Source: Prorocentrum cordatum
Lineage: Eukaryota; Sar; Dinophyceae; Prorocentrales; Prorocentraceae
Length of the DNA stretch: 64,000 bases
Direction of reading: 5' to 3'
NCBI GenBank assembly: GCA_963575745.1
Contig: CAUYUJ010011447.1
Coordinates: 430,001 to 494,000 of the forward strand
Numbering within the stretch: the stretch's first letter is position 1; each line of letters starts with the position of its first letter. Below the pieces are notes generated by a model. It ran no database searches. It was not told where the DNA came from and saw nothing but the letters and a program-made list of their open reading frames with translations. A program made the position numbers and the translations under genes. Positions 23,133 through 35,761 of the stretch are shown one piece after another.

Positions 23133-24487
23133 TAATATCTGGAGGATGATCTGGAGGAAGATCTGGAGGAAGATCTAGATAAGAGATCTCGGGAAGATCT
23201 GGGTGGATATCTGAGGGGAGACCTGGAAGCGATCTGGCGGAATTCTGGTGGAAGATTTGGAGAAAAATCTGCGGGAAGACCTGGATGAGAGATCTCGGGG
23301 ACGATCTGGGTGAAGATCTGGGGGAAGATCTGGGAAAGATCTGGAGGACGATCTGGAGACACATCTGGAGGAGAGATCTTGAGGAAGATCTGGGTGAAGA
23401 TCTGGTTGAAAATCTCGAGGAAAATCTGGAGAAGATTTTGGAGAAGATCTGGGGGAAGATCTGGAGAAACATCTGGTGGAGGATCTGGAGGAAAGATCTT
23501 GCGAAAAATCTGGGCGAAGATCTGGGTGAAGATCTAGGTGAAGATCTGGACGAAGATCTGGGGGCCGATCTGGAAGATCTGGAGGAGAGGTCTGGGGGAA
23601 GATCTAGACGAGAGATCTCGGGCAAACTCTGGGTGAAGATCTGGGTGAAGATCTGGGGGAAGATCTGGAGAAGATCTCGGGCAAATCTGGAGGAAGATCT
23701 GAAGAACGATCTGGGGGAAGTTCTGGAGGAGAGATCTTGGTGAAGATTTAGCTGAAGATCTGGGTGAAGATCTGGGGTAATACCTGAAAGAATATAGGAA
23801 GGAAGAACTGTGGGAAATCTGGGGGAAGATATCGGAACGTATCTTGAGGGAATATCTGGAGCAGGATTGGGCGGAACATCCGGAGGCAGCTCTGGGGAGA
23901 GATGTGGACGATGATCTGGAAGAAGATCTGGAAGCCCAGAGGAAGATCTGGGGGGACGAAATGAGGAACAAGTAGAAGACAGCCCAAAGGAAGGTCAGGA
24001 TATACAAATGACGGAAGATCTGGGGGAAGATCTAGAGGAAGGATCTTGGGAAAGATCTGGAGGAAAGTCTGGGAAAAAATATATGACGACGTATCGGAGA
24101 AGATCTGGATGAATAAATTGAAAACAAAATGAAGATCTAGAGGAAGATCTGAGGAAGATCTAGAGGAAAATGCTGATCTGAATTAGGAAGATCTAGAGGA
24201 AGATCCGGAGGAAGATCTGGGGAACATCTGGGAAGATCTGGGGAAGATCTGAGAGAAGATCTGGAGGAAGGTCAAGGGAAGATCTGGGAAAGATCCAGGG
24301 AAAATCTGGAGGAAGGTTTGGGGAAGATCTGGAGGAATATCTGGAGGAAGATCCAGAGAAAATCTAAGAAGGTCAGGGGAAGATCTGGAGGATGATTGGG
24401 GGGGGATCTAGGGGGAGATCAAGAAGAGGGTCTCGAGGAAGATCTGGGAGAAGATCCAGAAGATCCGGAGGAAGATCAGGAAGAAGA
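23133..24487. repeat. AGATCT (GGAAGATCTGG) satellite
   Basis: About 1.35 kb consists of short units of 10-14 bp of the type GAAGATCTGGGG and GGAAGATCTGGA. Most are centred on the palindrome AGATCT, and larger irregular blocks also repeat. Frames reading IWRKIW or DLGEDLGEDL on the plus strand, and SSRSSPRSSPRS on the minus strand, are translations of the repeat. Confidence 0.97.
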
Positions 24488-25760
24488 TGCCATCGTTAAG
24501 AAACTGGGCCAGCTTTTGGGAATTTGCTGCCGAAACTGAAACAATGGGACCCAGCTTGGCGGGAGGGAGTTTCTTAACATAAGATATCAGTGTGCGAGAT
24601 CGATGATTCGGATGTTGATTTTGATGTGATTGTTTGAAAAGGAAATTCGAAAGCTCGCCCCCGACGCGTGCCCTCCAAGTGGTGTCGTCGCCCCCTCTTC
24701 CGCCATCCTGCGTTGCTCCTCTGCCTGCTCTCCCTCCTGCTCGTCCCTCGGGCTGTCGCCCGGGTTGTCGCCATCCTCTGCCTACCCCTCCTCTCGGCTG
24801 TCGTCCCCTGCCGCTTCCCCTCCTCCTCCCCCCGGCTCTGGGCTCGTCCTGGACCTCGGGTGTCGCTCCCTTTGCTGTTCTGGGTCGTCCACCTTGCGGG
24901 CAATTTTGTCGAAGGGGGTTATGCATGGCGAGATTTGTAAATTTTCCCTGTACTTGCGGCCAGCGACACAGGAGGCTACGCATCGCCAGTCGCAGTTTTT
25001 GTCACCCCTTCTGCCAATGCACATCTGACGTGCACGGCTTCTCTCTATCTCTTTTTTTTCTCTCTCTCTCTCTCTCTCATCGCCTTCTAGTGGCCTGCGC
25101 TGAGGGTAAGGTAACAACTTCTCGATTCCTCGAAGGCGGCGCCCTCTGTAGAGCGCCCTCATGCAAGCAAAGAGCCCACCGAGCACCTGGTACAGAGTCC
25201 GCGACTGCACCAAGGTCACAAGCCAGTTGATGCTGGCATCTCCCCGCCCCCCTCTTGCATCTTATCCCTGCGGGGTCCTCGTCACTCCATCCCGGTGGGG
25301 CGACCTTGCCTGGCCGACGAACCTGAAGGCTCCTCCTCCTGCTCCTCCCCCTTGGAGGCCTCTCAGCGATCTCTGGGATCCAGGACGTCGCGGTCTGCCG
25401 GAGGTCCCCAGAGGCCTCCAGCGTTCCCCCGATGCTCAAAGGTGTGCAGAAGATTTAGAATCTCGAGACCCTAACATTTCTTGGCGGCGCGCGCGGATCT
25501 TTTGGATCGGCGCTTGACCTTCCCTGGCAAAGGCGCTGCCGCAAGCGCACTTCGTGCACCAAGGAGGGGGTACCAACGCCGGTCTCAGAACTCCGCGCGG
25601 ACCTCCAAAAATATACCGTAATACCCCGCAAATGCGGATAAGAGTGAGGGGGCGGCGGGGATGTCGGCAGTTTGCGAGACTCTGGAGAAGCCCGCCGCAG
25701 GCGCCCAAGTTTCACAAATTATACAATGAGCCCGCCGCAGGCGCCGATTTTTTCGCTAAG
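24488..25760. other. no gene recognised
   Basis: Mixed sequence with a pyrimidine-rich stretch (24690-24850), a (CT)n tract near 25050-25080, and a doubled GCCCGCCGCAGGCGCC near 25690 and 25730. No frame shows a known domain. Confidence 0.5.
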
Positions 25761-25764
25761 CCAA

Positions 25765-26232
25765 TGTGGGTAGGTCGCGGGTGGGTCGCAAATGGGTCGC
25801 GGGTGGGTCGCGGGTGTAGAGAGCAGAAAATCCATCCCATACTAATCACCCCGACAAGCGAAGCCGTTTAGTAAACGCACACAAGGAATGAATCGAACAG
25901 GGCAGGGCTGCTTAGTAAACGCACAAGGCCGTTTAGTAAACGTCAGTTGTCGGATCTGGGTGGGTTCTTCTCCTTTGAGGGTGGGTCGCGGGGTGGATCG
26001 CGGGTGGATCGCGGAGTGGGTCGCGGGTGGGTCACGGATGGGTCGAGGATGGGTCGCGGGGTGGGTCGCGGGTGGGTCGCTGGGTGGGTCGCGGGTGGGT
26101 CGCGGGGTGGGTCGCGGGTGGGTCGCGGATTGGGTCGCGGGGTGGGTCGCTGGGTGGGGTGACGGGGTGGGTCGTGGGGTGGGTCGCGGGGTGGGTCGCG
26201 GGGTGGGTCGCGGGGTGGGTCGCGGCTGGGAC
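25765..26232. repeat. GTGGGTCGCGG satellite
   Basis: Tandem 10-12-bp units GGGTGGGTCGC with few variants run from 25768 to 26229. A piece at about 25810-25975 interrupts them, itself containing three copies of TTTAGTAAACG or TTAGTAAACG. Frames through the array encode WVAGWVAG or DPPRDPPRD and are not genes. The G-runs could form quadruplexes. Confidence 0.95.
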
Positions 26233-26300
26233 GACCACAACAAACAACAACCACAACAACGACAACAACAAAAACGACAACAATAACCAAAACGCAACAA
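26233..26300. repeat. CAA-rich tract
   Basis: AACAACAACCACAACAACG-type simple sequence directly follows the GTGGGTCGC satellite. Confidence 0.85.
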
Positions 26301-27080
26301 GCAGAATTTTCACCACAAATTACCTATTCAGCCACGCGCCCAGGGACAATGAATGACCGTTCGGCCCCCTCACTCTGATTTGTATGCCATTCGTTCATGT
26401 CCGACTCCTGCACAGTTCCCAGGCATCTCGCGACTCGAAGAAAGTAACGCCAGACTTTTGTTTGACATGTCTGGCCTCCGAAAAGCTCGCTTCTCGGGAG
26501 AAGGACCGTCAACACTATAATCTGGTAAAAAAAACCAGCCCTGGGAAAAGGGACCGGGAGGTCTGGGGGCCGACTTTTCGAATCAGCTGAGTCGCCCCAG
26601 GTCTGGGCCTCGGCCATCCTCCTAGCAAGAGTGATCAAACGAAAAAGAGGGACAATGACAAGAAGAGGTCGACTGCGGAGGTGGATGCAGACAAGGAGGA
26701 GAGAGAGGAATAGAGAGAGAGAGAGCGAGAAGGGGCAATCGGAGCGCGCAACTAACGACTGGCGCGCAAAAGCGCAGGCGGACAAAACAACGCGGCATTG
26801 GCAACAATCGCTGTGCGCACAGCGCGAGGACAAACATAATTCACTGACTCGCTACGGGCATGTTTTATTGCGCTCAACTTTCCCCAGCTGTGATCTTGAT
26901 GGTTTGGCCGCCTCCGCCTCATCATAACCATCCGACCATGCCTCAAGTTCATCCTCCCTCCACGTTCGCCAGCTTCCTCCGTGCCAACCATCCCCCTGAT
27001 TAGCAACTGCTTTGCGTTCCTCAAACCATGCTTGCGTTCTAAGCAACAATGGCCTGGCGTGGCGGAAGCGAGCCGTCGCG
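26301..27080. other. no gene recognised
   Basis: Unique-looking sequence with a short (GA)n tract near 26690-26735. Overlapping frames on both strands have no recognisable motif. Confidence 0.5.
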
Positions 27081-27084
27081 ACCC

Positions 27085-27445
27085 CAGTTTGGATAAATGT
27101 TTGATGCTTGGGTTTGGGGGCGACGTGGGTCTGGACGTGGGCCTGCCAGCGGATTTGGACGCATGTTTGAGACGTGGGCCTGGACGGGGCTCCAGACGTC
27201 TATGGACGCGGATGTGCACGCGGGTGGTGACGCTGGTTGAGACACGTGATTGGAAGTGGGTTTGCACGTGGCGTTGGACATGTGATAGGACGTGCGTTGG
27301 GACGAGGGTTTGGACGAAGTTTGTACGCGGGTTTTGGTGCGGGTGTGCAATTGTTGTTTGACGTGGGGGTGGGCGTGTATATGGGTTTGGGTCTGGCTGC
27401 GAACTTCGGTGAGGACTTGGGCGCGGGCTTGGGCCGCACACGCAC
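27085..27445. repeat. degenerate GTTTGGACGTGG tandem repeat
   Basis: Units of about 12 bp related to TTTGGACGTGGG are repeated with strong divergence across roughly 350 bp, for example near 27115, 27130, 27155, 27262, 27282 and 27305. The 27237-27671 frame is repeat-derived. Confidence 0.7.
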
Positions 27446-27669
27446 GCACATACATAGGGTTCAGGTGTGTTGCACAAGCGAACTGGCCTGGCCCACTCGC
27501 ATGGATCATGTTCACGTGTACAGACAGAGGATTGTCGGAACAAGTGGTGCCGAGACTTCACCAACTGAACTAAGACCGATACCGATCTTAAGCAAAAGGT
27601 CTGGTGGCTTCACCCTTGGGGGGCCGTGCCCATGTGGGGGTCGAAAACGCGCATACACGAAAATCATAT

Positions 27670-28200
27670 GATGCCCCAGCTATTTCCTCCTCTTCCTCCA
27701 CATCCCCCTCCCATTCCTCCCTCTACGCCCCCGCTGTCCCTTCCCTTTCCTGACCTGAATCCCACCACCCCCGCTTTCATTTCCTTCCTCCATCCCCTTT
27801 TCCCTCGTCATCCTCATCATCTGCGTCACCCCGCTTTCCTCATCCCGCTTCCTGATTCCCCGCATACCCCCACAACTGTTTCTTAAATTTGTCCCCCTGC
27901 ATGTTCCTCCATCATCCTTCCTCATTCCTCCTGCCGCAGTCTCCCCCCCCTCCTCCCCCCTCCTTCCTCGTCCGACCTCGTCCCCCAGGCCCCTCCTCCA
28001 CCCGCGCCCCGCCTCCTGGGCCCGCGTTTTTTTTTTTGCATCCCCTTCTCCTGCAGTCGCATCCTCATCTACTACACTCCAGCTCTTCCTCCTCCTCCTC
28101 CCCTCCCCCCCACGCTTCCCCGTCCCCTCTTTTGCCTCAAATATCATGATCGTATTCCCCTTCATTCTCTCTCTCTCTCTCTCTTTCCCCCCTCGTTCCC
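27670..28200. repeat. pyrimidine-rich low-complexity DNA
   Basis: CCTCCT/CCCTTCC-rich sequence with a T run near 28026 and a (CT)n tract near 28165-28190. No coding signal is seen. Confidence 0.75.
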
Positions 28201-28449
28201 TCCTCCCAGACCCTCGTCTCGTTCCTCCGCATCATCATTATGTTAAGTTTCCTCTGCGGTGGTGGTGATCCAACATTTGAAGGCGCGGGCATGCCCCCAA
28301 TTGGGAAATCAGTTTCGAGTTTCGGTTTCTGCGTTCCCCACCCCACTCTGCTTATCAGCAGTTCGTTGTCTTGCGCCCAGGATTGATGAGGATAGGTGGG
28401 TGATGGCTTTCCCGTTGGCTTCAGCAGGTCCTCTCCCCAGCGGGGGGAA

Positions 28450-28614
28450 GAAGTCAGGCCTCCCCCCGAGCGCGCTACAAAGTCCCAGTCAGTGATGGCT
28501 GGCCACGCCCTTTTGTGGGCTGTCCACCCCTGCCAGTGGCGGTCCGTCACGTCTCCCCGCGATGTTTTGTCAACGGGGTTATCTTCGCTCGTCACGCGCT
28601 CGATCCAGGCGCGC

Positions 28615-28677
<63 letters not shown>

Positions 28678-28870
28678 ATATATCGCGGAACATTTCCCAT
28701 GTCCGGCGCGTGATCACATTGATGGACGTCACTGAGCTGCTGCCTTTGATGAGCGTGCTCTTGGCTGTCCCGTTGTCGATGAAGGCCAGCAACATGCCCC
28801 CTCGGAGCTCTGGCCATGTGTTTATCGCCAGCATGGGCCCTACTGCTTCGATGTCGTTGACGTCGACCTC
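28450..28870 (-). pseudogene. RNase H-like domain of the DIRS-like element
   Basis: Directly after the RT frame, past an in-frame TAA at 28873-28875, the frame continues with VDVNDIEAV, then LLAFIDNGTAKSTLIKG and TRRTWEMF. It resumes after a microsatellite with WIERVTSEDNPVDKTSRGD. The FIDN acidic motif and the final WI-RV-S-NP-D-SRGD block match RNase H domains of this retroelement class. A CT/TA microsatellite (28618-28681) is inserted in the middle, so the domain cannot fold as encoded. Confidence 0.65.
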
Positions 28871-30175
28871 TTAGTTGCCCTGCTTCCACGCCTCCCGCCA
28901 CTCTGGCGGCACCCTGGTGCGGGCGACTCGCGGCGCCCAATCGCTCTGTCGGGGCCGCCGCCAGCCCGCCGCCACCCGGCCGGTTCCTTCACCATCCGCC
29001 ACGATGAAGTGGGGGTCCATGCGTTCCGGCGAGCGCGGGATCGGTTTCCCTCCCGCGATTCCGAGCACGCGTGTCCAAAACAGCAGGGATGCCCGCAGCG
29101 CCGGGTTGCGTCGCAGGTGTTGCTCGTTGTGTTGCCGCTCTGCGAGGGGGCGGAGCGCCGCCGCTCCAAACCGCCCAAACTGGAACGAGCGCGCCCGCCC
29201 CAGTTGCCCTCGGAGCGCGCCTGCCTTTGCGCTCGTCATTGAACCGTTGTCGAGGTGGCCGTGCATCCGAGCGATGATCGCCTGCAGGTTGGCTGGGCGG
29301 AGGCAGCCATGGGGTTCGCCCGCGCCGAAGTAAGGCAGGCTTCCTGACAGCTTGAATGGATCTGCCGGTGGTGGGCTTTTCTCTATGAGGATGCGCAACC
29401 CTACCAGGGTGTTCAAGTCAATCCAGAGACGGTGCACTTGCTGTGCTAGTCTGGCCGGCTCCACTCCCCATTCGTCGTCCGCGTTATGGGAGACCGGCAG
29501 CATCAGCATGGATCTGCCGATCGCCACCATGACGGCTGGGTCCTGGACGTAGTTGAACTGCGACAACGCGCCTCCGAACGGCTGTCCGTTTACATCTACC
29601 ACTCGGACCTTTTGTTCGTGTGGGTCCCACACAATCTCAAAGGTTAGATGCGTTTGGTCCGGGTCTTTTGGGCTCTGTCTGGCGAAAACCATCTCGTAGT
29701 CCACTCGGTATCCTATGAGCGGCACGCGGTCACCGCACGCTTCTTTCCATCATTTCGTGACGGCCCACAGCTGGATCAGGTCCTCTGGGGTATACCGTTG
29801 AGCCAAGTCGACTGTGTCGTTCCCGCCCGAGCGCTTGAAATCGCTGATGGGTCGGGCCGCCCACTCGCCAGTCTTCCTCAGCTCCCACTTGGGGAATCGC
29901 GCAGTAAGGCGGACTTCGTTCAAGTCGAATATCTCGAGGTCGCGGATGGTGGCGTGCCCTCGCTGGCCTTCTTTCCAAATATTGTCCCAGGATTTCCCGT
30001 GCAACTCCGGAACGCGATTTGCACTCACCGACCGTATCATCTCTACATTCCGGTCCTTTGGGTTCGCCGCCCAATCGGTCAACGATGCCATCGCCTGGGA
30101 TTGCTGTGGCGGAAATAATCCTGTAGTCAGCATGCCTTTGCCGAGCATCGGGCGCCGCCGAATTAGCGACTTCAT
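28871..30175 (-). pseudogene. reverse transcriptase of the DIRS-like element
   Basis: Two frames carry the domain. The 30175-29750 frame holds the fingers, with WAARPISDFKRSG corresponding to the R-P-I-D-D-F-x-x-S-G box. The 29725-28871 frame holds the palm, with GQPFGGALSQFNYV (PFG motif) and HNADDEWGVEP near 29465-29490, the position of the YxDD catalytic box with both Asp retained. A frameshift near 29735 separates them. A TAA at 28873 lies between this domain and RNase H. Confidence 0.75.
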
Positions 30176-30756
30176 GTGTTCAGCCTATCATGTGCACCCT
30201 ATGGCCTGGATGAATGCTTCCAGCAATGGCAGGTGCAAGTGTTCAATCACGCGTCGGACACGTGGATGCAACCCTTCCACGCACCGCGGCCTGCGCTCCT
30301 TGGGTGGGACAAGGCATTAATCAAACAGCCTTCCCAAAACAGACTCGTGCGAAATACTGTTTTTCTTAAGCTGTCCAGGGGCGCGTTCCCCCTCGCTCTT
30401 ATCCGCAACCGCGAAAGTGAACCGTTTCGCACCTTGCGGGCGGCCCCAGGGCCCGCGGCATCAATCCTGACTCCCTCGTGTACCTATAAAGCCGTATCGG
30501 AAAATACGAACTCCCAGAATTTCGCATCCCGGACGCCCTCCGGATAAGCTCTCGGCGCGAGGCAGTTCAAACGGAGGCGAAGACGGAGAGGGTCCGGACC
30601 GCAACCAGACCTCTGCTTGAATTGGGTTCCTAAGCACTTTTCCGCCTCCAGAGGTGGTTCCCGAACCTCCTCGCTCCAGATCTCCTCTCATCGGGCGCCC
30701 GGGGCCGGTCAGGCGGCTCTCCCTCCAAGCGCCCATATGGAGCGGGGGCGGCACGG

Positions 30757-30816
30757 GAGGGGGGGGGGGGGGGGGGGGGGAGGGGGGGGGGGGGGGGGGG
30801 GGAGGGGGGGAGGGGA
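30757..30816. repeat. poly-G tract
   Basis: About 58 bases of almost uninterrupted G with two or three A interruptions, inside the retroelement. It is a likely site of assembly length error and a quadruplex candidate. Confidence 0.95.
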
Positions 30817-31299
30817 GGAGAGGGGCGGGAGATTGGACCAGCGCGCGGGGTTGAATGCGGAACCTGCCGCTAGCCGCTAGATGCTAGATCCCCCACAAGA
30901 ATTGGCGCCGCCGCGACGCCCTTCCCGGGAGGGCGTGCCGGAGGCCGGCGGCCGGCTCCCTGATCGTCGTCGTCTTCGTCGCCGTCGTTGTCGTCACCGC
31001 GTCGTCGTCTCACCCCCCACACCTGCTTCCTTTTCCCTCGCATCCCCTCTCCCCCGGACACCTGCGCCCCCTGTGTCAAAGGACCGCGCCGCCGAAGCGC
31101 CCGAACCGTCTGGGGGGAAGTGCGGCGCAGGGGGAGGGGCGGAGGTGGCGAAGTCGCAGGCCCCCCTGGTATACTGGAAGGGGGAGGGTGGCGCGGCGCT
31201 GCCCTACGAGGGGGGCGGAAAACGGCGGCGTGCCCTTTGAGGCACGCGGGAGTGGAGGGAAAGCGGGTGTTTGGTTGTTGCGGCTGCCCGCCTCTATTT

Positions 31300-31405
31300 C
31301 TGTGTATATATAAATATATGTATATATGTATGAGTATATGTGTATATATATATATATATATGTGTGTGTGCGTACGTGTGCGCGTGCGCGTGTGTTTTTG
31401 TTTGT
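31300..31405. repeat. TA/TG dinucleotide microsatellite
   Basis: TATATA followed by GTGTGTGCG-type sequence within the region between gag and RT of the retroelement. Confidence 0.9.
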
Positions 31406-31959
31406 GTGTATAAAAATGCATGTCCCCCTTTTCCCCCTGCCCTGTGGGCGTTGCCGTTCCATTGTCTCCTCCCTTCATAGTGCTCATTCCCCCCCTTCCC
31501 TTCAGTTTCGTTTCCCCGTCGGTGCCCTGGCGGGCCGTTCCTCGAGGTCCTGGGCGAGTTGCCGGATGTCCTTCATGATGCTATCCCGGAGGACCGCTGG
31601 CGGCGATGAACTCCATCGCGATCGCTAAGCGCTGCGGTAGGGGAGGCGGCGCCTCCAGCGGGCGTTTCACCGGGGCCATGTCGGCGAGAAACGACTGCGG
31701 CCCAGCTCCGCCAGGGACTAAGGGCCGCCGCGCCTGCCCCGTCGGTTGATCGCCCGCGGCAGCAACGCGGGCCAGCCTGGCTGGGCCCCGGCCGCGCGAG
31801 GGCACTGCCGTTGCCGCGCCGCCGGTCTCTGAATCAGCGGTGCCACTGCTGCCATGAGAGCAATCAGCTGTCAACTTCCCTGGGTTTGACTTCCCACGGG
31901 TAGCATTATTCGCTGCCTGCTCACGCCTGGCCCCAAGGATACTCCGCACCGCTTGGCAC

Positions 31960-33181
31960 GTTGCCGCGGGCCCCGGGCTGCGTGGCAGCCCCGCTCAGTT
32001 CCGCTTCGGCGGGTGGGCGGGGTGGTTGTCGCAGCGGGCGCGCCGCTCGTGGCAACCCGGATAGTTGCAGGCGTGTTCCCGCTTGCACTTGGGGCCCTCG
32101 CGCCCGCAGCCTTGTTGTAGAACGCGCAAATCTCGGCCCCGCTAGGTGTTTTCTTCTGGGGCATGAAGGGTTTGTCGCCCGTCTCTGCCCGCTGGCTGCG
32201 GCTCCGGCCGCGGCTCTGGCACGGTTGGTTGTTCTGGTAGCCCTTGGCCGAGCTGGCGCGGCTCTGGTTGTTGTCCTCGCTCCGCTCATAATGTCCGTGG
32301 GTGTTGGTCGTCTTGCTGACATCCTGGAAGAGGTAGGCGCTCTCGTGCCCGTGGTGTTGGATAGCTGCCGCGAGCGTCGGATGCTCCTCGGCGCTGTTCC
32401 CGAGCGTCCAGTTGGCCCTCATCTCGAAGTCCGCGTCGATCAAGCGCTTGATCTTCTCGCGGGCGCAGTCGCCGTCGCAAGCCTTCTTCATGACCCAATC
32501 GCGGCAGTGTAGGAGCGTCGCGAGGCTGATTTTCCCCCGGTCGGGGCCCGCAGCGCGCGCGTAGCCCGCCATGAGCAGCATGTGCCAGCGGACCAACTGA
32601 ATGAGCCCCCCCAATGGCTTCACATCTTTTGGGGCCCCCGAAAGGCCCCCGACATGCCGCATGCCCGGTGTTCGTGGGCATCTCAAGCAAGACATTGCCT
32701 TCGCGGGCTGGCCCTTTCCCCATCAGGTTTCGGATATCTCGGGGGGCGCAGCGAGTCTTCTTGGTGAACATTTTCATGAGGCGCCCCATGGTCGCATCGT
32801 CTACCAGCATCGTCTGAGGCCACTGGAAGCTGTAGTGCTGCGCCACGTTCTTGTCGAGGCGCTTCCTGTCCTCGGGCGCCAGGGCCGCCTTGCGGTCGAT
32901 GCCTTCGCGGCGGGACCTCGCGTCGCCCTCGGCCTCTGTGATGGACAGGGCGCGCCTGTTGGTGGCCATGACCGGCTGGCACTTCACAAGGTCGTTCACG
33001 TCGATGGTCGCGCCAGCCTTGTGGCCAAGTCTGAGAAGGCCAGGAACTGGGCGATCTGTTGCGCGCGCCACTGCGCGACCTCCGGCTGGACAAGACATTC
33101 CCCCAATAGGTTCCGGAGGTTGATGTCCAGCTGGCGGCCGAGAGCGTCGCCGTAGCTGGCCGCGCTGCCTTGCTTGCCCAC
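31960..33181 (-). pseudogene. gag-like protein with CCCH zinc finger
   Basis: Reading downwards, the frame segments 33181-32996, 33098-32640 and 32640-31990 join into one plausible protein with shifts near 33020 and 32640. It has a helical region (MGRLMKMFTKKTRCAPRDIR; GLIQLVRWHMLLMAGYARA), then a basic, Gln/Ser/Arg-rich linker, then a Cys/His cluster at 32000-32135. After one further shift near 32100 the cluster reads FYNKA, then GCGREGPKCKREHAC, then NYPGC and RRARCDNH. This gives a CCCH pattern (C-x7-C-x6-C-x3-H) with extra Cys, typical of nucleocapsid-like proteins in dinoflagellate retroelements. The stop is at about 32000. Confidence 0.6.
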
Positions 33182-33300
33182 CCCGCGCCGCGCGGGCGGA
33201 TCAAGCAGCGCCGGCGGTTGGTTCGAGCCTCAGGGGCCGCGCTGCGGGCGCAGTTATATGCTGCCTCTCGCTGCGGTCTGCCCTGTGGCCCCTCCGTCCT

Positions 33301-33304
<4 letters not shown>

Positions 33305-33335
<31 letters not shown>
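33305..33335. repeat. poly-C tract
   Basis: An uninterrupted run of 31 C separates the recombinase-coding from the gag-coding part of the retroelement. Confidence 0.97.
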
Positions 33336-33339
<4 letters not shown>

Positions 33340-33455
33340 CCCCCCCCTAACCCCTGCTGCTACACCTGAGCCATGCTCCTTATTGCCCATCGAGCAGAGG
33401 GGAGAAAGGAGGTCAAGGGGTGAGGGGCGGGATGAGTTTCGCGCGCCAATTTGCG

Positions 33456-35761
33456 CTAGGGCCCTGCAGCGCCACTGCTGTCAATGTCAGAGGGCGCGGC
33501 CCCACCCTCAGATCCGCTGCAGTCCCCTGGCGAGCTACAATGAGGCATGTCCACGGCCTCCGCTTTCCCAAAACAGCTGGCGCAGAATGCTGCGTCAAAC
33601 TCGCTGCCGGAGGTGACCGGCCTATAGTGCCCGTGGCCTTCGTAACTGCGCACATGCGGGCATGGGCTGCGATTCGCCAGAGACGGGTGCTTCCTGTGCG
33701 GCATGGCCGACCGCGCGTGCAATATCCGTTCTGGGTCTCTGTCCCGGTCGTCGCCCTGGTGCCCGGCGCATGCCTCGGCGGCCCCCGCGTCTTGCCAAGG
33801 GCCGCTTTGCGGCCCCCTTGGGTGCCCTCGGTCAGCTGCCCGGGCGGCGGGCGCGCGTCGCGCGGCCCGCCGAGTTGAAGCACTTCGAAGCCTCCGGCTG
33901 GCGGGAACCCGTTCCGGAGCGCCTGCAAGACCTGCGCATTCACCAGCAGATGGGAGCAGCACATGGCCTAGTCGCATTGCAAAGGGACCAAGCGTCCGTC
34001 CGCCCAGTGACCGACAGCTGCAACCTGCCCCCTGGCGCCGCCAATCTGCCGGACCACCGCCGGCATGTAGAAGCGCGGCGAATGGGGGGCGCGCACCCGC
34101 GGTGCGTCTTGCACCCCTGCCTTGCGGAGGACCACCTGCGAGCGCGCAAGCAGTCGTACATGGCAGGGGCCTTTCCTCAAGGGGGCAGCTCTTTCAAGTC
34201 TGCCCTCCCCAGGGTACTCCACCGCCGGCCAGAGCCATTTCCGCGCTTGGCCCGGGTCGCTTTCTGGAGTCAGGGCGTTGGTCAGCTCGCGCCATGCACC
34301 GCCCCAGTCGCGGCCGCCAGCGTCGCGCCGAAACGCCGCCCACGGGGTCGGCGTTGTTTTCCGTTTTCATGCGGTACGACGCGCCGCGCAGCGCATCCCG
34401 CGCGAGCCCGAGGTTCCACGATCTGTGGAGGCCCCCCCGGCGGAGCACAGCGCTGGCGAGGCAGATGTAGAAACCTGTGATCCATCGTTCTGCCCCTTGT
34501 GCCCGCCAGGAGAGGTCATGGAGCTTGTCCACTACCAGCTGTGTGAACGGTTCCGCCTGCACTCTCGTGGCGGCTGCCGATCCGTGCGCTTCTGTCACGG
34601 CTGTCAATGCCAGGTCGTCCTGCAGCGGCCACCCCATCTGGATTGCGTTGTCAAGCCAGCGGAGCGCCAGAAACATAGCGCCGGGCACAGAATGTCCCCG
34701 CTCCTTCTGCTCGTCCTGGTGCACCTTGACGTCGACTTCATCACACTTGCAACCTGGCGGCCGCGCGACTGAAGCCACGCCATGAATCGCTGGACTTGCC
34801 GGGAGTGCTGTCTGACCGTGCTCGCCAATTGCGCCCTAGCAGCTCGGTCACTAGCCTGCGCTGAATCAAAGAGATGCAGACATGCCCTCAGCGCCGTCTC
34901 GTGCTCGTGCGCGCCCAGGCACTCCTGGTCGCGCTGCTGCTCTGCTCGCGGGCGCGAGCTTTTGAAGGGGCGTTGTGCTCCCGGTGCCGGCAGCGTGCAC
35001 AAGTTTTCAAACGTGCGCAGCGGTGCCGCCTCTTTGAGGTCGGCCGTGGCATGTTTCCTTCGGACTTTTGCCACGTGCTTGATGGCGAGGTACGCCTGCT
35101 CTGCCAGATCCAGAGTCTGGTCGAAAAAGCCTGCCGCTGGTCGCAGGGGGTCTGTTTCGAGGTCTGGTTCCCCAAGCTCGTCTGCTAGGATTTCCAGCAC
35201 CAACAGTGAGGTTACATGAATCGCCCTCAGCCATTCTCGCACGGCGCTGGCGGAATCGCCAGATGCAGCGCAATATGTCTCCACTGCGTCTTCGGGGCGC
35301 GGCGTCGGAGGCGCCAGCGGGGCGCGCAGGCCCTCGTCCTCGCTCTGCTCGAGAACGGGGTGGGGATTATCCATCGAAGCTGTCTCTTTGTTCCTACTGC
35401 CTCCCACAGTGGCCGCAGGGCCACGGGACGGAGGCGCGGGTTCAGCAGCATTTGCGCCGAACCGCGTCCCCCACGCCCGTTTGGCGGTGCGCGGTGGTGC
35501 GGGTTTTTGTTTGGCCCCCACCTCGTTGTCCATCGCGGCTGCTGTTCGCTGGCCGTCAGACGAAGGTGGGGGGGCAGATGAATATTTTCCCCGTTCCTGT
35601 CCCGCGGGCCCGCTTAGCGGTGCCCGGTGGTGGGTCTGTTGGGGGTGGGGGTTGGTTTCTTTGTGCCTCTGCTGCTGGTTTCGCTTGAGCCGGAGGCTAC
35701 GGTTGCCTGGCCCTCTATCTTTCGCGTCGCAAGCTTCCTGCCACCCCTCTCGCGCCTGCAA
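33456..35761 (-). pseudogene. tyrosine recombinase of the DIRS-like element
   Basis: The 35761-34604 frame gives a Pro-rich N-terminus and a helical segment ending in VQRFMAWLQSRG, which fits a core-binding (SAM-like) domain. The 34778-34194 frame gives MFLALRWLDN and then ASAVLRRGGLHRS followed by ALRGASYRMKT, the position of the first catalytic Arg in this family. The 34222-33968 frame gives HSPRFYMP and a GHW box near 34000, matching the H-x-x-R and H/W boxes. I cannot identify the catalytic Tyr. A C-terminal Cys/His block (FDAAFCASCF, near 33595) ends the protein at about 33456. At least three frameshifts are present. Confidence 0.6.

Noticed and set aside
23285-24007. Frames with IWRKIW or SSPRSS repeats resembling repeat proteins
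   Set aside because: They coincide exactly with the AGATCT satellite and have no non-repeat coding sequence at either end.
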